A stretch of 64,000 nt of DNA from Trichomonas vaginalis G3. Its lineage: Eukaryota; Parabasalia; Trichomonadida; Trichomonadidae. The number at the start of each line of letters is the position of its first letter. Position 1 is the stretch's first letter. The position numbers and the translations under genes were made by a program. The stretch is taken from assembly GCF_026262505.1 (NCBI RefSeq), contig NC_067208.1:12781962-12845961 (forward strand), in the 5' to 3' direction. The notes below the pieces were generated by a model. That model was not told where the DNA came from. It searched no databases and saw only the letters and a list, made by a program, of their open reading frames with translations. Of the stretch, positions 28,210 to 39,731 are shown piece after piece.

Positions 28210-31152
28210 ATGAATTTGAGTTCACTCAAAAATCAAATAGCAGATGTCAAAAAGTCAAACATAGACATACAAGAAACAAATAAGTGAAAACGAAAAGAAA
28301 CTAGAATATGACAGACACACAAAGAAACTCAATGAGTTAAACGTAGAGAAAAAGAAGAAAGAAGAACAACTGAAAGAACTAAGTTACAGAGGAATATGCG
28401 AAAAAAGTGTCAGAAAAAGCAGCAGAAGTAGCAAAAATGGAACAAGATGTTATAAATTTGAAAAACCATACTACTCAATATAAAGTACTGAAAGATGAAG
28501 AAATAAACAAAAAGCCCTGAAGACATATATGGATAGCGATGAGTATAAAAAAGAAGTTGAAGCAAATGTAAAGGCAGAAAAAACTTTTACAGTTGCAAAA
28601 CAAACCGTTACAGTATGAAAACTTAGCAACAAGAAAGTCAAAATAACGACGCAGCCATGCAAAAGGCAATGAAAAGCGCAGAATATATAAAAGCTAATAA
28701 TGACTGGTTAGATGCCCAAGCCAACGCCAAAGCAGCCCAACTTATAGGGTCAATAAGGACAAAAATACAAGCGGATGAAGACAGTTCAAATGAAGCTTTA
28801 ATGAATGCTGACTTTAAGAATGCCTTCGAAGCTCTTCATAGTAAGGTGAAACTAGTGAACGACTTCTCATCTGGAAAGAAACTGAAGTCTGAAGGTTTCG
28901 ACAACGAGTTAAGAGAAGTAGCACAAAATATGACGAAAATAACAGATGCAGCAACGAGACAGGCAGTTCAAAAGTGCCTATGACGCCGTTAGAGCACTGT
29001 TGTGGAAAGTCAAGAAAAGAGTTACAACAGACCAAACAGACCTAGTAAATGCTTTCTTAAGAACGAAAAGTCAGGTAGGACATTATGCTGCAGATGGAAC
29101 ATATGTGCCAGCTGGTGGAACTTATATACCAGCTGTGAACTTATATACTAGCTAGTGGAACTTATATATACCACCAAACCCTCCAAGAGAAGCACCTGCA
29201 CCAGGACTACCTAAAACATTTACATCGTCACATGGACACAGACACAGGCATGCACCAAAACAACAACAACAACCAACAGTTCAAAACACTGCACCACAAC
29301 CAACAGTTCAAAACACTGCACCACAACCAACAGTTCAAAACACTGCACAGCAACAACCACAAACAGAGCAAGGACATAAAAGAAGTAGAGAACAAGGAAA
29401 CCAAAATTCTTAAAAATGCTTAAGGAAAATTATGGTTACCCAGATACTCTTGACTTAGTGACAGATATAAAGAAGCTATTAGAAAGTTCAAGGAAGGAAA
29501 TACTGACCCGAACCTATTTAGCTTTATGGTTCAGCACCAAATGGGATATAATTTCAAACCTGGAAAATACAAGCTCGCTAAGGGATATGATTTAATAGCA
29601 TATCATCCAAATGACATGAATGAATTTACTCCGAGATATTTGGTGTCAGAGATAAATGATAATTCAACTATCTTCATGAAACGCGTAAAAAATAGAGACG
29701 GAACGAAAGAAGAAAGGGTTATGGAATGCGGATGACTTAAATAGGGAACTTGTTAAAAACGGTCTCGGAATATATGAAATGCCAGCAGATGAGGTACAAG
29801 AAACTCCACAGGAAGAAGTTCAGATACAACCAGACATGGAAGAAATAGTTCAGCAACAACAGCTAGAAGAGCCTGAAGGAAACAAACAAGTCCCTCCTTT
29901 GGAAACTAACTTCACAGAACTAGATGAAGATTTGGAACAGCCGAAAAATCTTGACCCTCAACAAGAGTATGCGGAGAATATGGAATCTTTCCAAGAGTCT
30001 AAGAAAAATTCGGCTGACATAGTAGAAGAATATCGAAAAATGTTCGCCGACATACAAACTCCAACATCAGATGAAAATATTCAGCATAGAATGGAAGAAC
30101 TGAAAGAAAGTGTACGCAAATACAACAATCCTTTTTACTTACGACCATATAACGTTCAATCTTTGGCTGAACTCGGTGAAAATAAAAGGTTAAATTTCAC
30201 CAAAACATATAGAAAATGAAACATTGTTTAAAGTTCATTCAGAACCTAACCAATATGGAAATCAAACCTACTTTTGTTTCCTGCAGACTATGGAACTACA
30301 ATGAGATGGGGTCATAAAGCTAATCCGGATAGGTGGTTCATAACTTACAACCAAATTCAAGAAGTTGTAGACGCAATGGAAGTGAATGGTGAACCAGATA
30401 TAGCTGGTATTTTCAGCGCGGCTTTAATGCCATTGAAAGATATGAAAGATGCAGATATTTTGGACCAGTATGAAATGAACATGGCTGATGGAAATATAAC
30501 ACCTGACGTTCTAAAACATTTATCTCAAAGAACTACACAGAACCATAAAGATGGTATATTTGGTGAAGAGTTTAGAAAGAAAGTTAGGGAGAGAGAAGGA
30601 AGAGAACCTATTGTACATGACCTTGCAAACGAAAGTTTGCAAAATGTCATAAAACTAACTTTTTCAGACAATGAACCGAGAAGGGATGAATATTTAAGAA
30701 AACTCAAATGGACAGACCAAATGAAATGTTAGTATTGAAAAACATGTTCCTTGACAAAATAAAACCAACTACAGAAATAAATGACGCAAGACTGAAACAT
30801 TGGGTAAAAAGCTTTCCCATTCACAAAAGATATTATTGGTAACATGGAAAGAAAACCAGAATGGCTACAAAAACATATATTTGGAAAACGAGCATATTCC
30901 ATATGGAAAGCTATATTTGAAGAGCTTGAACCGGAAACTCAGGAAAGAGTCATGCAAACAATAAGCGACGACTCAAATACAAACTATGACAAAATCTTTC
31001 TAGGATATTGGTTACCTGAGATGGGCGACCAGAGCCCAAAGGCAAAAAGGACATGGGAAATTTACAACATACTAGGTAAACATGAGGCAAAGATGCAACA
31101 ACTTGAAGCAGAGGGCAAGTTACCAAAAAGCGACACCAAAGAAGAAGAGTAG
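28210..31152 (+). pseudogene. Large coiled-coil gene or gene cluster, broken
   Basis: Coding-like sequence on one strand throughout. First a long Lys/Glu-rich helical part, then SAEYIKANNDWLDAQANAKA-type helix, a Gly/Pro/Tyr segment, a His/Gln/Pro region with 27-bp repeats, and a C-terminal half with globular stretches (KYKLAKGYDLIAYHPND, DYGTTMRWGHKANPDRWF, KRTWEIYNILGKHEAKMQ) ending in an acidic tail. No known domain recognised. It could be one gene of about a thousand codons or two or three adjacent genes. Many breaks. Confidence 0.4.
29270..29349 (+). repeat. 27-bp tandem repeats in a Gln/Pro-rich segment
   Basis: Three units of 27 bases encoding PQPTVQNTA-type repeats, near-identical to each other. 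Confidence 0.8.
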
Positions 31153-31411
31153 AACAAAGTGAAAGTAGTGAAGAAGTAACTTCATCTAGTGAAAGTAGTG
31201 CAATGAAGGAAAAAGAAGAGTTAAAAACTCAGTCAGGAAGAAAGTAAAGCTTGGTCCGAAACAATTATGACATAGACATATAAATCCAACTATTCTATAT
31301 TTTTACCCATATGAAATGTACGCCGCTCAGATATATAACGCCAACAGTTTTGGATGCCATGAACGGAAATGTTTCCGAATGGTATAACGAATGCCCGACA
31401 ATGCCATAGAA

Positions 31412-31436
31412 NNNNNNNNNNNNNNNNNNNNNNNNN
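31412..31436. other. Assembly gap (25 N)
   Basis: A run of N. Sequence left and right of it does not belong to one gene: the 79 bases after the gap read as coding only on the minus strand (KIVPGTYEYTTAVSYGKRSE), and similarity to Maverick A/D starts at about 31516. Confidence 0.95.
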
Positions 31437-31515
31437 TTCTCCAAACTCACTACGTTTTCCATAAGAAACAGCAGTTGTATATTCGTAAGTTCCAGGAACT
31501 ATTTTCTGACCTTCT

Positions 31516-33943
31516 AAATGAAAGATTACCAATGACAACATATTTCATTCGAAACTATAAAGAAATTCTCAAAGCTTGTGGTGGAATGAACATTGAGAAA
31601 CAGATGAAGATTTATACAAAGAGAGAAGATAAATATGTAGTTCGTTATGATAGAACAACACCGTTATGGGATGTTATGAAAACATTGTGGGAGTGCAAAT
31701 ATTTCGAACCTATTTCTTATGGAGAACTTTTCACATATACTACTGACTTATATAAACAGAACCTTGCACCATTTAAAGATTTGACATATGCTCCAAAGTA
31801 TTGTGTACAACTGAAGAAGAAAGCAGAGTCAAAAGAAGTAAATAAAGCTAAATGTAAATTCATACCTGAGCACGTTTTCTTTGCTGACTTTGAGTGTAGT
31901 ACGGATGGCTTTCATAAAGCTTTTAACATCTGTTATGACAGTGAAGATGGTTCAGTTAGTGAAAGCATTTGGGGTCAAAACTGTGCAACAGAATTTTTGG
32001 AAAGACTTCCTGACAAGAGTTTAATATATTTCCATAACCTCAGTTATGACATAAACTTCATCTTAAGACACATGACAGAAGTGAAAGGAACTCCCATCAT
32101 TAAAGGTTCACGAACAATGCAAATAACTGGTTTATATAAAGGACGGGCAATTATTATAAAAGACTCTTACAGTGTTATAAATAAGAAGCTTAAACTATTT
32201 CCTGCTATGTTTAACTTACAAACAGGACCGAAAGAAGTATTTCCATATAACTACTACAGCAGTGTTTTGTTAGCAAATGACAACAGAACTGGTGTCATTT
32301 CTGAAGCATGTAAGTTTATCCATGATGCAGATACATTTATGAAGAACATAGATTCCATCAAAGGTTGCAGAATAGATGAAAACCACTTCGACTTAGAAAA
32401 AATATAGCACGTTTTACTGCAAACAAGATGTAAGAATTTTAAGAGAAGGTTTTGTAAAGTTCCGCAATGACTTATTGAAAGAGTTTGATTTAAACGTTTA
32501 TGACTACGTTAGTATTTGTTCTATTGCTAACAAATTGTTTGAGAACAGAGTATACTTCCCGAATGGAAATCTTTATGACCTCTCAAATAAACCAAGAGAA
32601 TTTATTTCGAGATGCATTCAAGGTGGAAGATGTATGTTGTCAGATAACATGAAACAAAAGAGCAAAAAGAAACTCATTGCTGACTTCGACACTGTTTCAT
32701 TATATCCTTCAGCTATAGCAAGACTTTATACTTTAGAAGGTATTCCAAAAGTATTGAAGGAAGAAATGTTAAGCACAGAGTATCTCATGAGACATTTATT
32801 CGATGACGACCAAAAGGAACCCATTGGTGAAAAGTTTATGTCTGGCTTCTTTGTTCTCATTAAGATAACAGAGATTGGTATACCCAGACACTTTCATTTA
32901 ATAGTTTGCGACCCTGAACTAAATCCAGAACTTAACGTTCCAAGAAGTTCAAACACTTGCTGTCTCATGTATGTTGACCATATAACATTACAAGACCTCA
33001 TAAAATATCAAGGTGTCAAATGTGAAGTGTTGCAAGGATACTATTACGATGGAAACAGAGATATGAGAATAAGAGATGAAGTAAAGAAGTTGTTTGAGTT
33101 AAGGTTAAAGTATAAGAAAGAAGAAAACCCCTTACAAGAAATTATAAAACTCATTCTGAACAGCATTTATGGCAAAACTATTCTATCTCCTATTGAGTCA
33201 AAAATAACCATAGTAAATGACAAAGATGCTATAAGATATGCTATAAGAAATTACAACCATATAGTGAAGTTCGAAGGTTTGGATGGTTCAGATAAAACTA
33301 TTTTCAAGCTAACGAAAAGCATTTGCAGACACTTTAACTTCTGTCCACTTGGTGTTAATATTCTGTCTATGTCAAAACGTATTATGAATGAAGTATTCTG
33401 TACTGCAGAGGACATGGGACTTCAAATCTTTTACCAGGATACCGACAGTATGCACTTATATAATGAAGACATCCCAAAGCTTGCAGCAGAGTTTAAGAAG
33501 AGATATGGTCGCGAACTTATAGGAAAGAACCTTGGTCAATTTCATAGCGACTTTGCAGAAATAACACCTGGAAAACAAAGTTTAGCTTATAAAAGTATTT
33601 TCTGTGGAAAGAAGACCTACATAGACTTACTCACAACGATTTAAATGAAGTTGCATTTCACTGCAGAATGAAAGGCGTGAAGCAAGATGTTATTGCTTTA
33701 ACCGCTAATGAAATGTTTCCTGAAGCTATACAATGCTATTACAATGAAGATAAGAACATTCACATACCTGTTGGAACATATGACAAAGACTCTGAGTTCA
33801 GTTTAATGAAACTTTACAAAGCACTTTATGATGGTCAAGAGATTGCATTCGACTTATGTAAGTCATGTCAACCTTGCTTTGCTGAAAAGTTCAACTTTTC
33901 AATAACGACTAAAACAAGCTTTATTCGTAAGTTGAAGTTCTGA
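31516..33943 (+). pseudogene. Protein-primed DNA polymerase gene (Maverick B), partial and broken
   Basis: Carries the exonuclease motifs (FFADFECST, YFHNLSYDINF), polymerase motifs A (DFDTVSLYPSAI), B (ILNSIYGKT) and C (FYQDTDSMHL) and the KKTY motif. The N-terminal third is missing from this sequence. Broken, about two breaks. It converges on the penton-like gene, as in A. Confidence 0.85.
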
Positions 33944-34003
33944 GGTCATTTATTTTTGTCAGCAATGAGGTCATTCGTGATAAAAATAAAGCTAGCGTAG
34001 ATT

Positions 34004-34861
34004 TTACAATACTGCGATGGTAGAGTTTAAGAGTTGTGCTTCAATGTAGAGACAGTCCTTATGGTCTGGAGGCAAGAACACTGGACATTTATGGTCATGA
34101 GTGGAGAACATGTCTATCCAAAACTCACGATTGAAGCCAGTTAATTTATAGTATTTAGGGTTAGGAAGTGGTGAAGTTCTTGTATGACCAATGAACTCAT
34201 TTTCAACGCCTTTGGCTATATTAGAGTAAAGTATTGCTTGCTTTCTATCCCAAATGCCAGGTGTTACAATCTTTGAAAATTCATTTTTCCTCGGAAGCAT
34301 TGCATCATAATTGAAAACATTCTTAAAATCATCACTTGGTTCGGAGATTTGAAATCTTATACGTAATGGATTTTCTTTCTTTTTAGCGACTTCATTGAAT
34401 GGTGAGAATACAATGAATTGACAGTCATGAGTTCCATCTTCATTTTCATTAAATTCATAATGAAAGTCTATAAGTTGTGGCTGACTACCTTCTTCTTTCA
34501 GTTGTGCAAGAAACTCACGTAAAGGCTGTAAAGTTTGTACTTCAATGTTGAACTTTTTCTCGAACATCTCATTAAATGAAATCATACATTGCAACAATGT
34601 TGTATCGTCTTTAAAGTATTTGTATATGTGAATGTTTTGGGCGCTTAAAGACTGTTCGTCATTTTCTATCTCGACTTGAAGTATAAAGTCAACCTTTCTG
34701 AAAGCACGTGTTATATACATAGATGTTATGCCAATGTACTTCTCTTCATTTATGTTCACAATCCAGTCTGTTGGAAACTTAAACGTTACTCTGTTCCCCT
34801 TTATTTTGACGTCAGGGTTTTCACTACTGAACGCAACAGATAAAGGTATTTGTCTATACAT
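34004..34861 (-). CDS. Penton-like minor capsid candidate (Maverick B)
   Basis: 285 residues, the most complete copy of this gene with D; it ends CLYIEAQLLNSTIAVL. Compared with A it carries the B/D-type segment SKIVTPGIWDRKQAILYSNI. Same context and same uncertainty of assignment as in A. The frame looks whole. Confidence 0.58.
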   Translation of the reverse strand: MYRQIPLSVAFSSENPDVKIKGNRVTFKFPTDWIVNINEEKYIGITSMYITRAFRKVDFILQVEIENDEQSLSAQNIHIYKYFKDDTTLLQCMISFNEMFEKKFNIEVQTLQPLREFLAQLKEEGSQPQLIDFHYEFNENEDGTHDCQFIVFSPFNEVAKKKENPLRIRFQISEPSDDFKNVFNYDAMLPRKNEFSKIVTPGIWDRKQAILYSNIAKGVENEFIGHTRTSPLPNPKYYKLTGFNREFWIDMFSTHDHKCPVFLPPDHKDCLYIEAQLLNSTIAVL

Positions 34862-34885
34862 TTAATTCGGATAAAAATAAACCAT

Positions 34886-35139
34886 TTACTCTTTCTTTGC
34901 TTCAGCTTCTTTAGCTTTTGCTTCTTCTCTAGCTTTTTTCGCCAGCAAACGTGGGTTCTTCTGTCTTCCAGCAGCTAATGCAGCAAGTTGTTTTTCACTA
35001 AGTTTTCTCTTTGGTCTCTCTGGCTTTTGTTCTTGTTTTTGTTCCTTCAGTTCGGATAAAATTTGCTCACGAATTTCTTTCTTCAATGCTTCAACATCTA
35101 TGACCCCTTGGGTCTTGTCCGTAGGCTTGTCTGAGTCAT
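34886..35139 (-). CDS. Small Lys/Glu-rich protein (Maverick B)
   Basis: Copy of the gene at 12019-12279, with the basic KRKLSEKQLAALAAGRQK core and a shorter Ala/Lys/Glu tail. The N-terminal coding part overlaps the variable mini-hairpin site (35102 onward). About one break. Confidence 0.5.
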
Positions 35140-35184
35140 TTGACTGCAGATAAAAAACAAAATTAAAACTTTAACCGATGTAAA

Positions 35185-35610
35185 ATGAGCTTGTCAAAAT
35201 CAGAGCGAGAGTCTATTATATTAAATGACGCAAGAGGAATACAACATCCTTTCTATTATGTAAGTCAGAGTAAAGATGGTAAAATATACGTAAGAAAAAG
35301 AAAGGTTCCATTAGCGAATGCAGAGAGCGACAACATTAAGGTGCATGGCAAGGGTGAAGCCCATATAAAACCTTCTGTTCAAACTGAAAAGTCAATAGAA
35401 CAAGAAGAAAAGAAGCCAGATGTACTTTCAATAACGAACCAAGAGCTTATTGCAAAGTTCGTGAATTTCATTGAAAAACAAACCGAGTCAAAGAATCCTG
35501 ACCCACCAGTGAAAGAAGTTGAGACAAAAGAGAATGTACAGTTCATTGAAAATGTCAAGAAACAACTTCCACCACGAATGCCAAGAAGAAGAGTGAGAAT
35601 AATGAAGTAA
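35185..35610 (+). CDS. Basic virion-type protein (Maverick B)
   Basis: 141 residues, the complete version of the gene seen at 12325 and 54324. N-terminal domain with HPFYYVSQSKDGKIYVRKRK (about residues 22-41), linker with the VHGKGEAHIKPS site where copies differ in length, a helical middle (SITNQELIAKFVNFIEKQ), and a strongly basic C-terminus (PPRMPRRRVRIMK). Unknown role; the tail suggests contact with DNA or with an acidic partner. Divergent from the Lys/Glu-rich gene. Confidence 0.6.
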   Translation: MSLSKSERESIILNDARGIQHPFYYVSQSKDGKIYVRKRKVPLANAESDNIKVHGKGEAHIKPSVQTEKSIEQEEKKPDVLSITNQELIAKFVNFIEKQTESKNPDPPVKEVETKENVQFIENVKKQLPPRMPRRRVRIMK

Positions 35611-35637
35611 ATAGATATTTTTATCCGAAGTAAATAC

Positions 35638-37222
35638 ATGCAGAACGAACAGTTAAACGAATTTACTCCAGCAGAGCATATTCATCAGATCAGATTCGCT
35701 CATATTTCGATATCATAGACAATGCAGTTCAAATTTGGTGACACTAATAGAAAATATTTCTGACGCAAAGATTCCATCACAACCTGGAACTGCTAAAGAT
35801 AACACATGGGTAACATTCAATCTCTCACCTCCTGGTGAAAATATGTTGGACCTTTACAATACATTCATTACGTATAAAATGGAAGGTCAATTTTTGCAGA
35901 TAAAGAAATTGGTTCAGGTTCCAATAAAACAAACCCACCAGGATTTTGGATTGGTTTCGATGACGCTTTCTATGCAGTTGCTGGATATCAAATCCTTGCA
36001 AATGGTCGTATCGTATATTCTCAAGACAACGCAAGAGAAGAAGCATATATAACTTCAAACTCACAAACTACCGAACAAATAAAGAAAGTAGATGTTTTCT
36101 CAAAGACTCGACATGAAGATGTATGGAGTCATTCGGGAACATGCAGAACAGGACAAATTGTTAGTGGTCCAATTACAGCAGAAAATCATTTGATTTTAAG
36201 CTTCGTTTAAGAATTCCTGTTAGAAGATTCCTTCCATTAGAAGCTATAAGATTTATTCCTGCATTTGCTGGTAACATTCAGCTTAAAGTAAAGTTCAGTA
36301 GCGACGCCTTACAATGCACATCTATATCTGTAAATGATATCATTGCTTTCAATCCAACTCTTAAAGTTGCATTTGCTTCAGATTCAAATCCACCGACAAA
36401 TAAATTTGTTCCATGGAATGAACCATTCACTATGATAACGAAGGCAATAGAAGCTAGTGGAACAGTTACTATTACAACTGTAACCCAGCAACTATTTCGA
36501 ACAAAGATGGATTTTAATGAATGTTTCATTCATCCAAAGTCATTCTCTTTAGACCCTAACATTTATACAGAACTTGTAGAACATTATACAAACGAGGCTT
36601 TATGTTTTCCTGTTAAAGTTATGGATTGGATTCCTATGGACGGTTCATTCTCAAAGAATACAGATAGTTCAAGTGCAACATTTACAGCAGCTTATACGCC
36701 TATTAATGTTAAAAGTATTTGGGCACTATTTAGAAAGAAAGACAACTATTATGTTAATTTTGAGAACCCTAAGTTTAAATATCTTCAGCTTTCCATGGGA
36801 GCTTATGGAAATATGCCTGCAGAACCTGAAAAATCATATGGACCTGTATTTTATGAAATGGTTGCGAACGCTTGCAATACAAACAATGATATGATAGGAT
36901 TTAATGAAGATGTTATGAGGTCATTGGTGGATGATGGTAGTGTGGAACATAAATGGGATAGCTATGACAACACACATTTCTTATGTGGTTTTCCAACAGA
37001 AGTGGACTTTTGCTTCCAGCAAGGTCAAACATCTACTGCTCCAATAACATACAAATTGTCTGTTAAAGGACCTATTGAACTAGCAACTGAAAATGTACCA
37101 AAGCCACTTATTGGATTTATGAGGATTGTTGCTTTGCCATTCAGGTGCGTGCTAATGGCATCCCCATAATAAGATTAGATGACTATAACTTAGCTACGGA
37201 CGACAGTGAGAATAAAGAATGA
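35638..37222 (+). pseudogene. Major capsid protein candidate (Maverick B), broken
   Basis: Same gene as 12785-14348, with the same landmarks (SPPGENMLDLY, RRFLPLEAIRFIPAFAG, CFIHPKSFSLDPN). Broken, about three or four breaks. Nucleotide similarity to A and D remains very high, so the decay is recent. Confidence 0.6.
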
Positions 37223-37246
37223 ACGTTTATTTTTAAAGCTTTAATA

Positions 37247-37705
37247 ATGAGTTCTTCATCAAGCTCTCGTGAACCTTCACCATCTATGAAACAAACTTTA
37301 CCAAACGATTATGGAGCACCTATTGAATATTTCTTACGAGCTGCACAATGGCAAAGAGCAGTCTCACCAAGGTTAGGTGTTCCACCAGCTCCTGTCAAAA
37401 ATAGCATTTGGTCAAGTCCTTATATAAAATATGGTCTCCCACTAGGTTTGCTAGCTACAGCAGGAGCAGTAATGATGTTGAAAAGAAACAAAGCAAATGT
37501 TGTAAATAATACTGAAGTAGCTGAAGTTAAACAAACTCCAACACCTTCGCCAAAACCAACGCCTTCACAAACAACACCTTCAATGACTCCTGAACCTATG
37601 GAATTACAAACTCCTGTTCAAAAGTCAACTCCTAAACCGACTCCAACATTTAAACCAGAACCTACTCCTCAAATAAATCGTAAAACTCCTGCGTTTCCTT
37701 ACTGA
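37247..37705 (+). CDS. Single-pass membrane protein with proline-rich tail (Maverick B)
   Basis: 152 residues; same layout as the A copy, with the hydrophobic segment YGLPLGLLATAGAVMML and a PTPSPKPTPSQ tail that is one short unit shorter than in A. Whole. Confidence 0.65.
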   Translation: MSSSSSSREPSPSMKQTLPNDYGAPIEYFLRAAQWQRAVSPRLGVPPAPVKNSIWSSPYIKYGLPLGLLATAGAVMMLKRNKANVVNNTEVAEVKQTPTPSPKPTPSQTTPSMTPEPMELQTPVQKSTPKPTPTFKPEPTPQINRKTPAFPY

Positions 37706-37753
37706 AAAAATAATGTTAGTTTTATTTAATATTAAAATTTTTATTTGATTGAA

Positions 37754-37990
37754 ATGACGACTAAAGTCACTGAAGCAATGAAACAAAAATTTTTGGTAGA
37801 ATACATTAAATCAGGAGCGGTTCCAGAAGGTTTTTACGTTCATACTATGAAGGATGGTAGAGTTCAGTTTAGAAAGATAAAGCAACCATTAGATAAAGAA
37901 GGAATTTTGAGAAAGATTAAACTTCATGAGGACAACATTGCTGAACTTAGGAAGAAGTTAGAAGAGTTGGAGAAAGGAAGAGAGTTATAA
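37754..37990 (+). CDS. Small coiled-coil protein (Maverick B)
   Basis: 78 residues from the ATG at 37754. Same domain pair as in A, ending EELEKGREL. The last codons and the following bases (GGAAGAGAGTTATAAAGCAA) are the stretch at which element C1 switches to a different gene. Confidence 0.6.
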   Translation: MTTKVTEAMKQKFLVEYIKSGAVPEGFYVHTMKDGRVQFRKIKQPLDKEGILRKIKLHEDNIAELRKKLEELEKGREL

Positions 37991-38006
37991 AGCAATGAAT
38001 TCAACG

Positions 38007-38053
38007 GGTGAAAAAAGAGGTGAAAAAAGAGGTGAGATTTCACCACTTCACCT
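38007..38053. terminator. GGTGA/TCACC palindrome module
   Basis: Same module as 15141-15187, in the same place after the coiled-coil gene. Confidence 0.5.
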
Positions 38054-38124
38054 AAATTTAAATGGATGTTTTCATACGTGTGAGGGTGGTGATATCATTT
38101 ATTTTTAAGTTTATTTTTATATAA

Positions 38125-38409
38125 ATGACAGAACAAAAGCAACTCATTCGAATTCCACAGTATAACAAACATACATTTAAACATTTATTCTTCCTTCCTG
38201 AGCATAACATGTTCTTTCAAATACATCCGAGACCAGTTGACTTTTCATTGACTGTGTATAAAGATAGAAATAGTTATATCATTAAACCATACGATGACGA
38301 AGGTAAGTTATGTAAATTGTACGTTAAGAAGTTAGAGAAAGTTTATGGCTTCAAGTATGACTACAATAGGGTTAACACTGATGATGAAGATATTGAGGAA
38401 AATTTATGA
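38125..38409 (+). CDS. Terminal 94-residue Maverick gene (copy B)
   Basis: Near-identical to the A copy except around residues 8-12 (IRIPQYN). Unknown function, directly next to the terminal repeat. Whole. Confidence 0.6.
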   Translation: MTEQKQLIRIPQYNKHTFKHLFFLPEHNMFFQIHPRPVDFSLTVYKDRNSYIIKPYDDEGKLCKLYVKKLEKVYGFKYDYNRVNTDDEDIEENL

Positions 38410-38634
38410 GAACATTAGTGAAGTCGTTAGTGAGAACGATAGTGAGAACGTTTATTTTTTACATTAGTGAGTTCGTTAGTGAAGTGGTTGGTGGTTTTGT
38501 AAATATTTAAGGTTAAGTTAGTGTTGTCGTTTGTGTTGTAAAATATACGTTAACGGTTTTGTAAAGTGTTAAATTCACAAGTATTGGGTAAAGTGAAACG
38601 CAGTGCCGCCGTACCCAAGATAACCATACTAACT
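38410..38634 (-). repeat. Right terminal inverted repeat of Maverick B
   Basis: Same subterminal repeats as A, plus about 75 extra bases including GTTGTAAAATATACGTTAAC that are also present in C1 and D. It ends ATACTAACT at 38634. The bases just inside the end (GATAACC) differ from A and C1. Confidence 0.85.
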
Positions 38635-39053
38635 AAATTGATGTATCTTATAGAGAAGTACGCAGATACTTCAAAGAAAATCATTTCACCAAGACGCGAT
38701 TAGAGCATGCCGGGCCAGAAACAGCAGTAAGATATTGGGCGCTTTCACCCAATCTTATCTGGCACGCAGATGTTCATTATTTTAGGGGTGTTCGTGGCCA
38801 GTATATTTATGGCATAATCGACGATTTTAGCCGCAAAGTCCTAGTGTGTATACAAATACCAGATATGCTGGCAGCGACGACAGCGAACGTTGCGGCTTCC
38901 GCCTTCATTGAATTTGGCGCCCCTTATTGTTTCTGGACCGACAACGGTTCAGAAAATAGGGGCGCCTTTCAAGATCTACTTGATCTTTGGGGCGTCCAAT
39001 GGCGGCATACAGACTCTCATTCTCCCTACCAAAATGGGAAGATTGAGAGATTC
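38635..39053 (+). mobile_element. Fragment of an unrelated DDE-type integrase
   Basis: 419 bases, clearly richer in GC than the surroundings, encode part of an rve-type integrase core: WHADVHYF (first Asp), YIYGIIDDFSRKVLV, FWTDNGSENRGAF (second Asp) and SPYQNGKIERF (Glu). It is cut off where C1 begins. The family is uncertain: LTR-retroelement or Ginger-like. It is an old or partial copy and broken. It differs from the Maverick integrase at 2724. Confidence 0.7.
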
Positions 39054-39285
39054 AGTTAGTATACAAGTCTTGGGTATGGCGGCACTGCGTTCCACCTTAC
39101 TCAATATAACCTTAAATATTTACAAAACCGTTAACGTATATTTTACAACACAAACGACAACACAAACGACAACACTAACTTAACCTTAAATATTTACAAA
39201 ACCACCAACCACTTCACTAACGAACTCACTAATGTAAAAATAAACGTTCTCACTATCGTTCTCACTAACAACTTCACTAATGTTC
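39054..39285 (+). repeat. Left terminal inverted repeat of C1
   Basis: Begins AGTTAGTATACAAGTCTTGG, the reverse complement of the A right end, followed by subterminal ACTTCACTAACG-type repeats. AGATTC just outside would be the candidate 6-bp target duplication. Confidence 0.85.
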
Positions 39286-39568
39286 TCATAAATTTTCCTC
39301 AATATCTTCATCATCAGTGTTAACCCTATTGTAGTCATACTTGAAGCCATAAACTTTCTCTAACTTCTTAACGTACAATTTACATAACTTACCTTCGTCA
39401 TCGTATGGTTTAATGATATAACTATTTCTATCTTTATAAACAGTCAATGAAAAGTCAACTGGTCTCGGATGTATTTGAAAGAACATGTTATGCTCAGGAA
39501 GGAAGAATAAATGTTTAAATGTATGTTTGTTATATGTTTTGTTTTGTATGAGTTGTTTGTTCTGTCAT
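39286..39568 (-). CDS. Terminal 94-residue Maverick gene (copy C1), decayed
   Basis: Same protein as at 15289 and 38125 (FFQIHPRPVDFSLTVYKDRN) with an altered N-terminal stretch; about one break. Its presence shows that C1 has the same end module as A and B. Confidence 0.55.
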
Positions 39569-39731
39569 TACATCCAAATAAAAATAAAAATAAAATAAAA
39601 AATAAACTTAAAAATTAAAAAATTAATGATATCACCACCCGCACACGTATGAAAACATAGCACAAAAATAAATTTTAGGGTAGAAGTGTTAGATCTAACC
39701 GTTTTCTAACCTCTTTTCTAACCTGTTGAAT

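Larger units (their letters stand above)
27759..31411 (+). mobile_element. Partial virus-like element, probably Maverick-related
   Basis: Small basic proteins followed by a large broken gene with coiled-coil and glutamine/proline-rich parts. No terminal repeat is seen at either side: the left side meets the satellite region, the right side an assembly gap. Composition and gene style resemble the Mavericks nearby, but no polymerase, integrase or ATPase lies in this piece. It could be the missing left part of B or a separate element. Broken, with many breaks (roughly eight or more). Confidence 0.45.
31516..38634 (+). mobile_element. Maverick/Polinton B, right half
   Basis: Starts inside the polymerase gene just after an assembly gap and runs to a right terminal repeat at 38634. 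The gene order is that of A. Amino-acid variants in the polymerase and penton-like proteins are shared with D rather than A, so B and D are the closer pair. Young by similarity. Broken: the left half is absent here and the rest has about five breaks. Confidence 0.85.

Noticed and set aside
38844-39059. Host integrase-like gene
   Set aside because: It is a cut fragment of a mobile-element integrase, ending where C1 begins.
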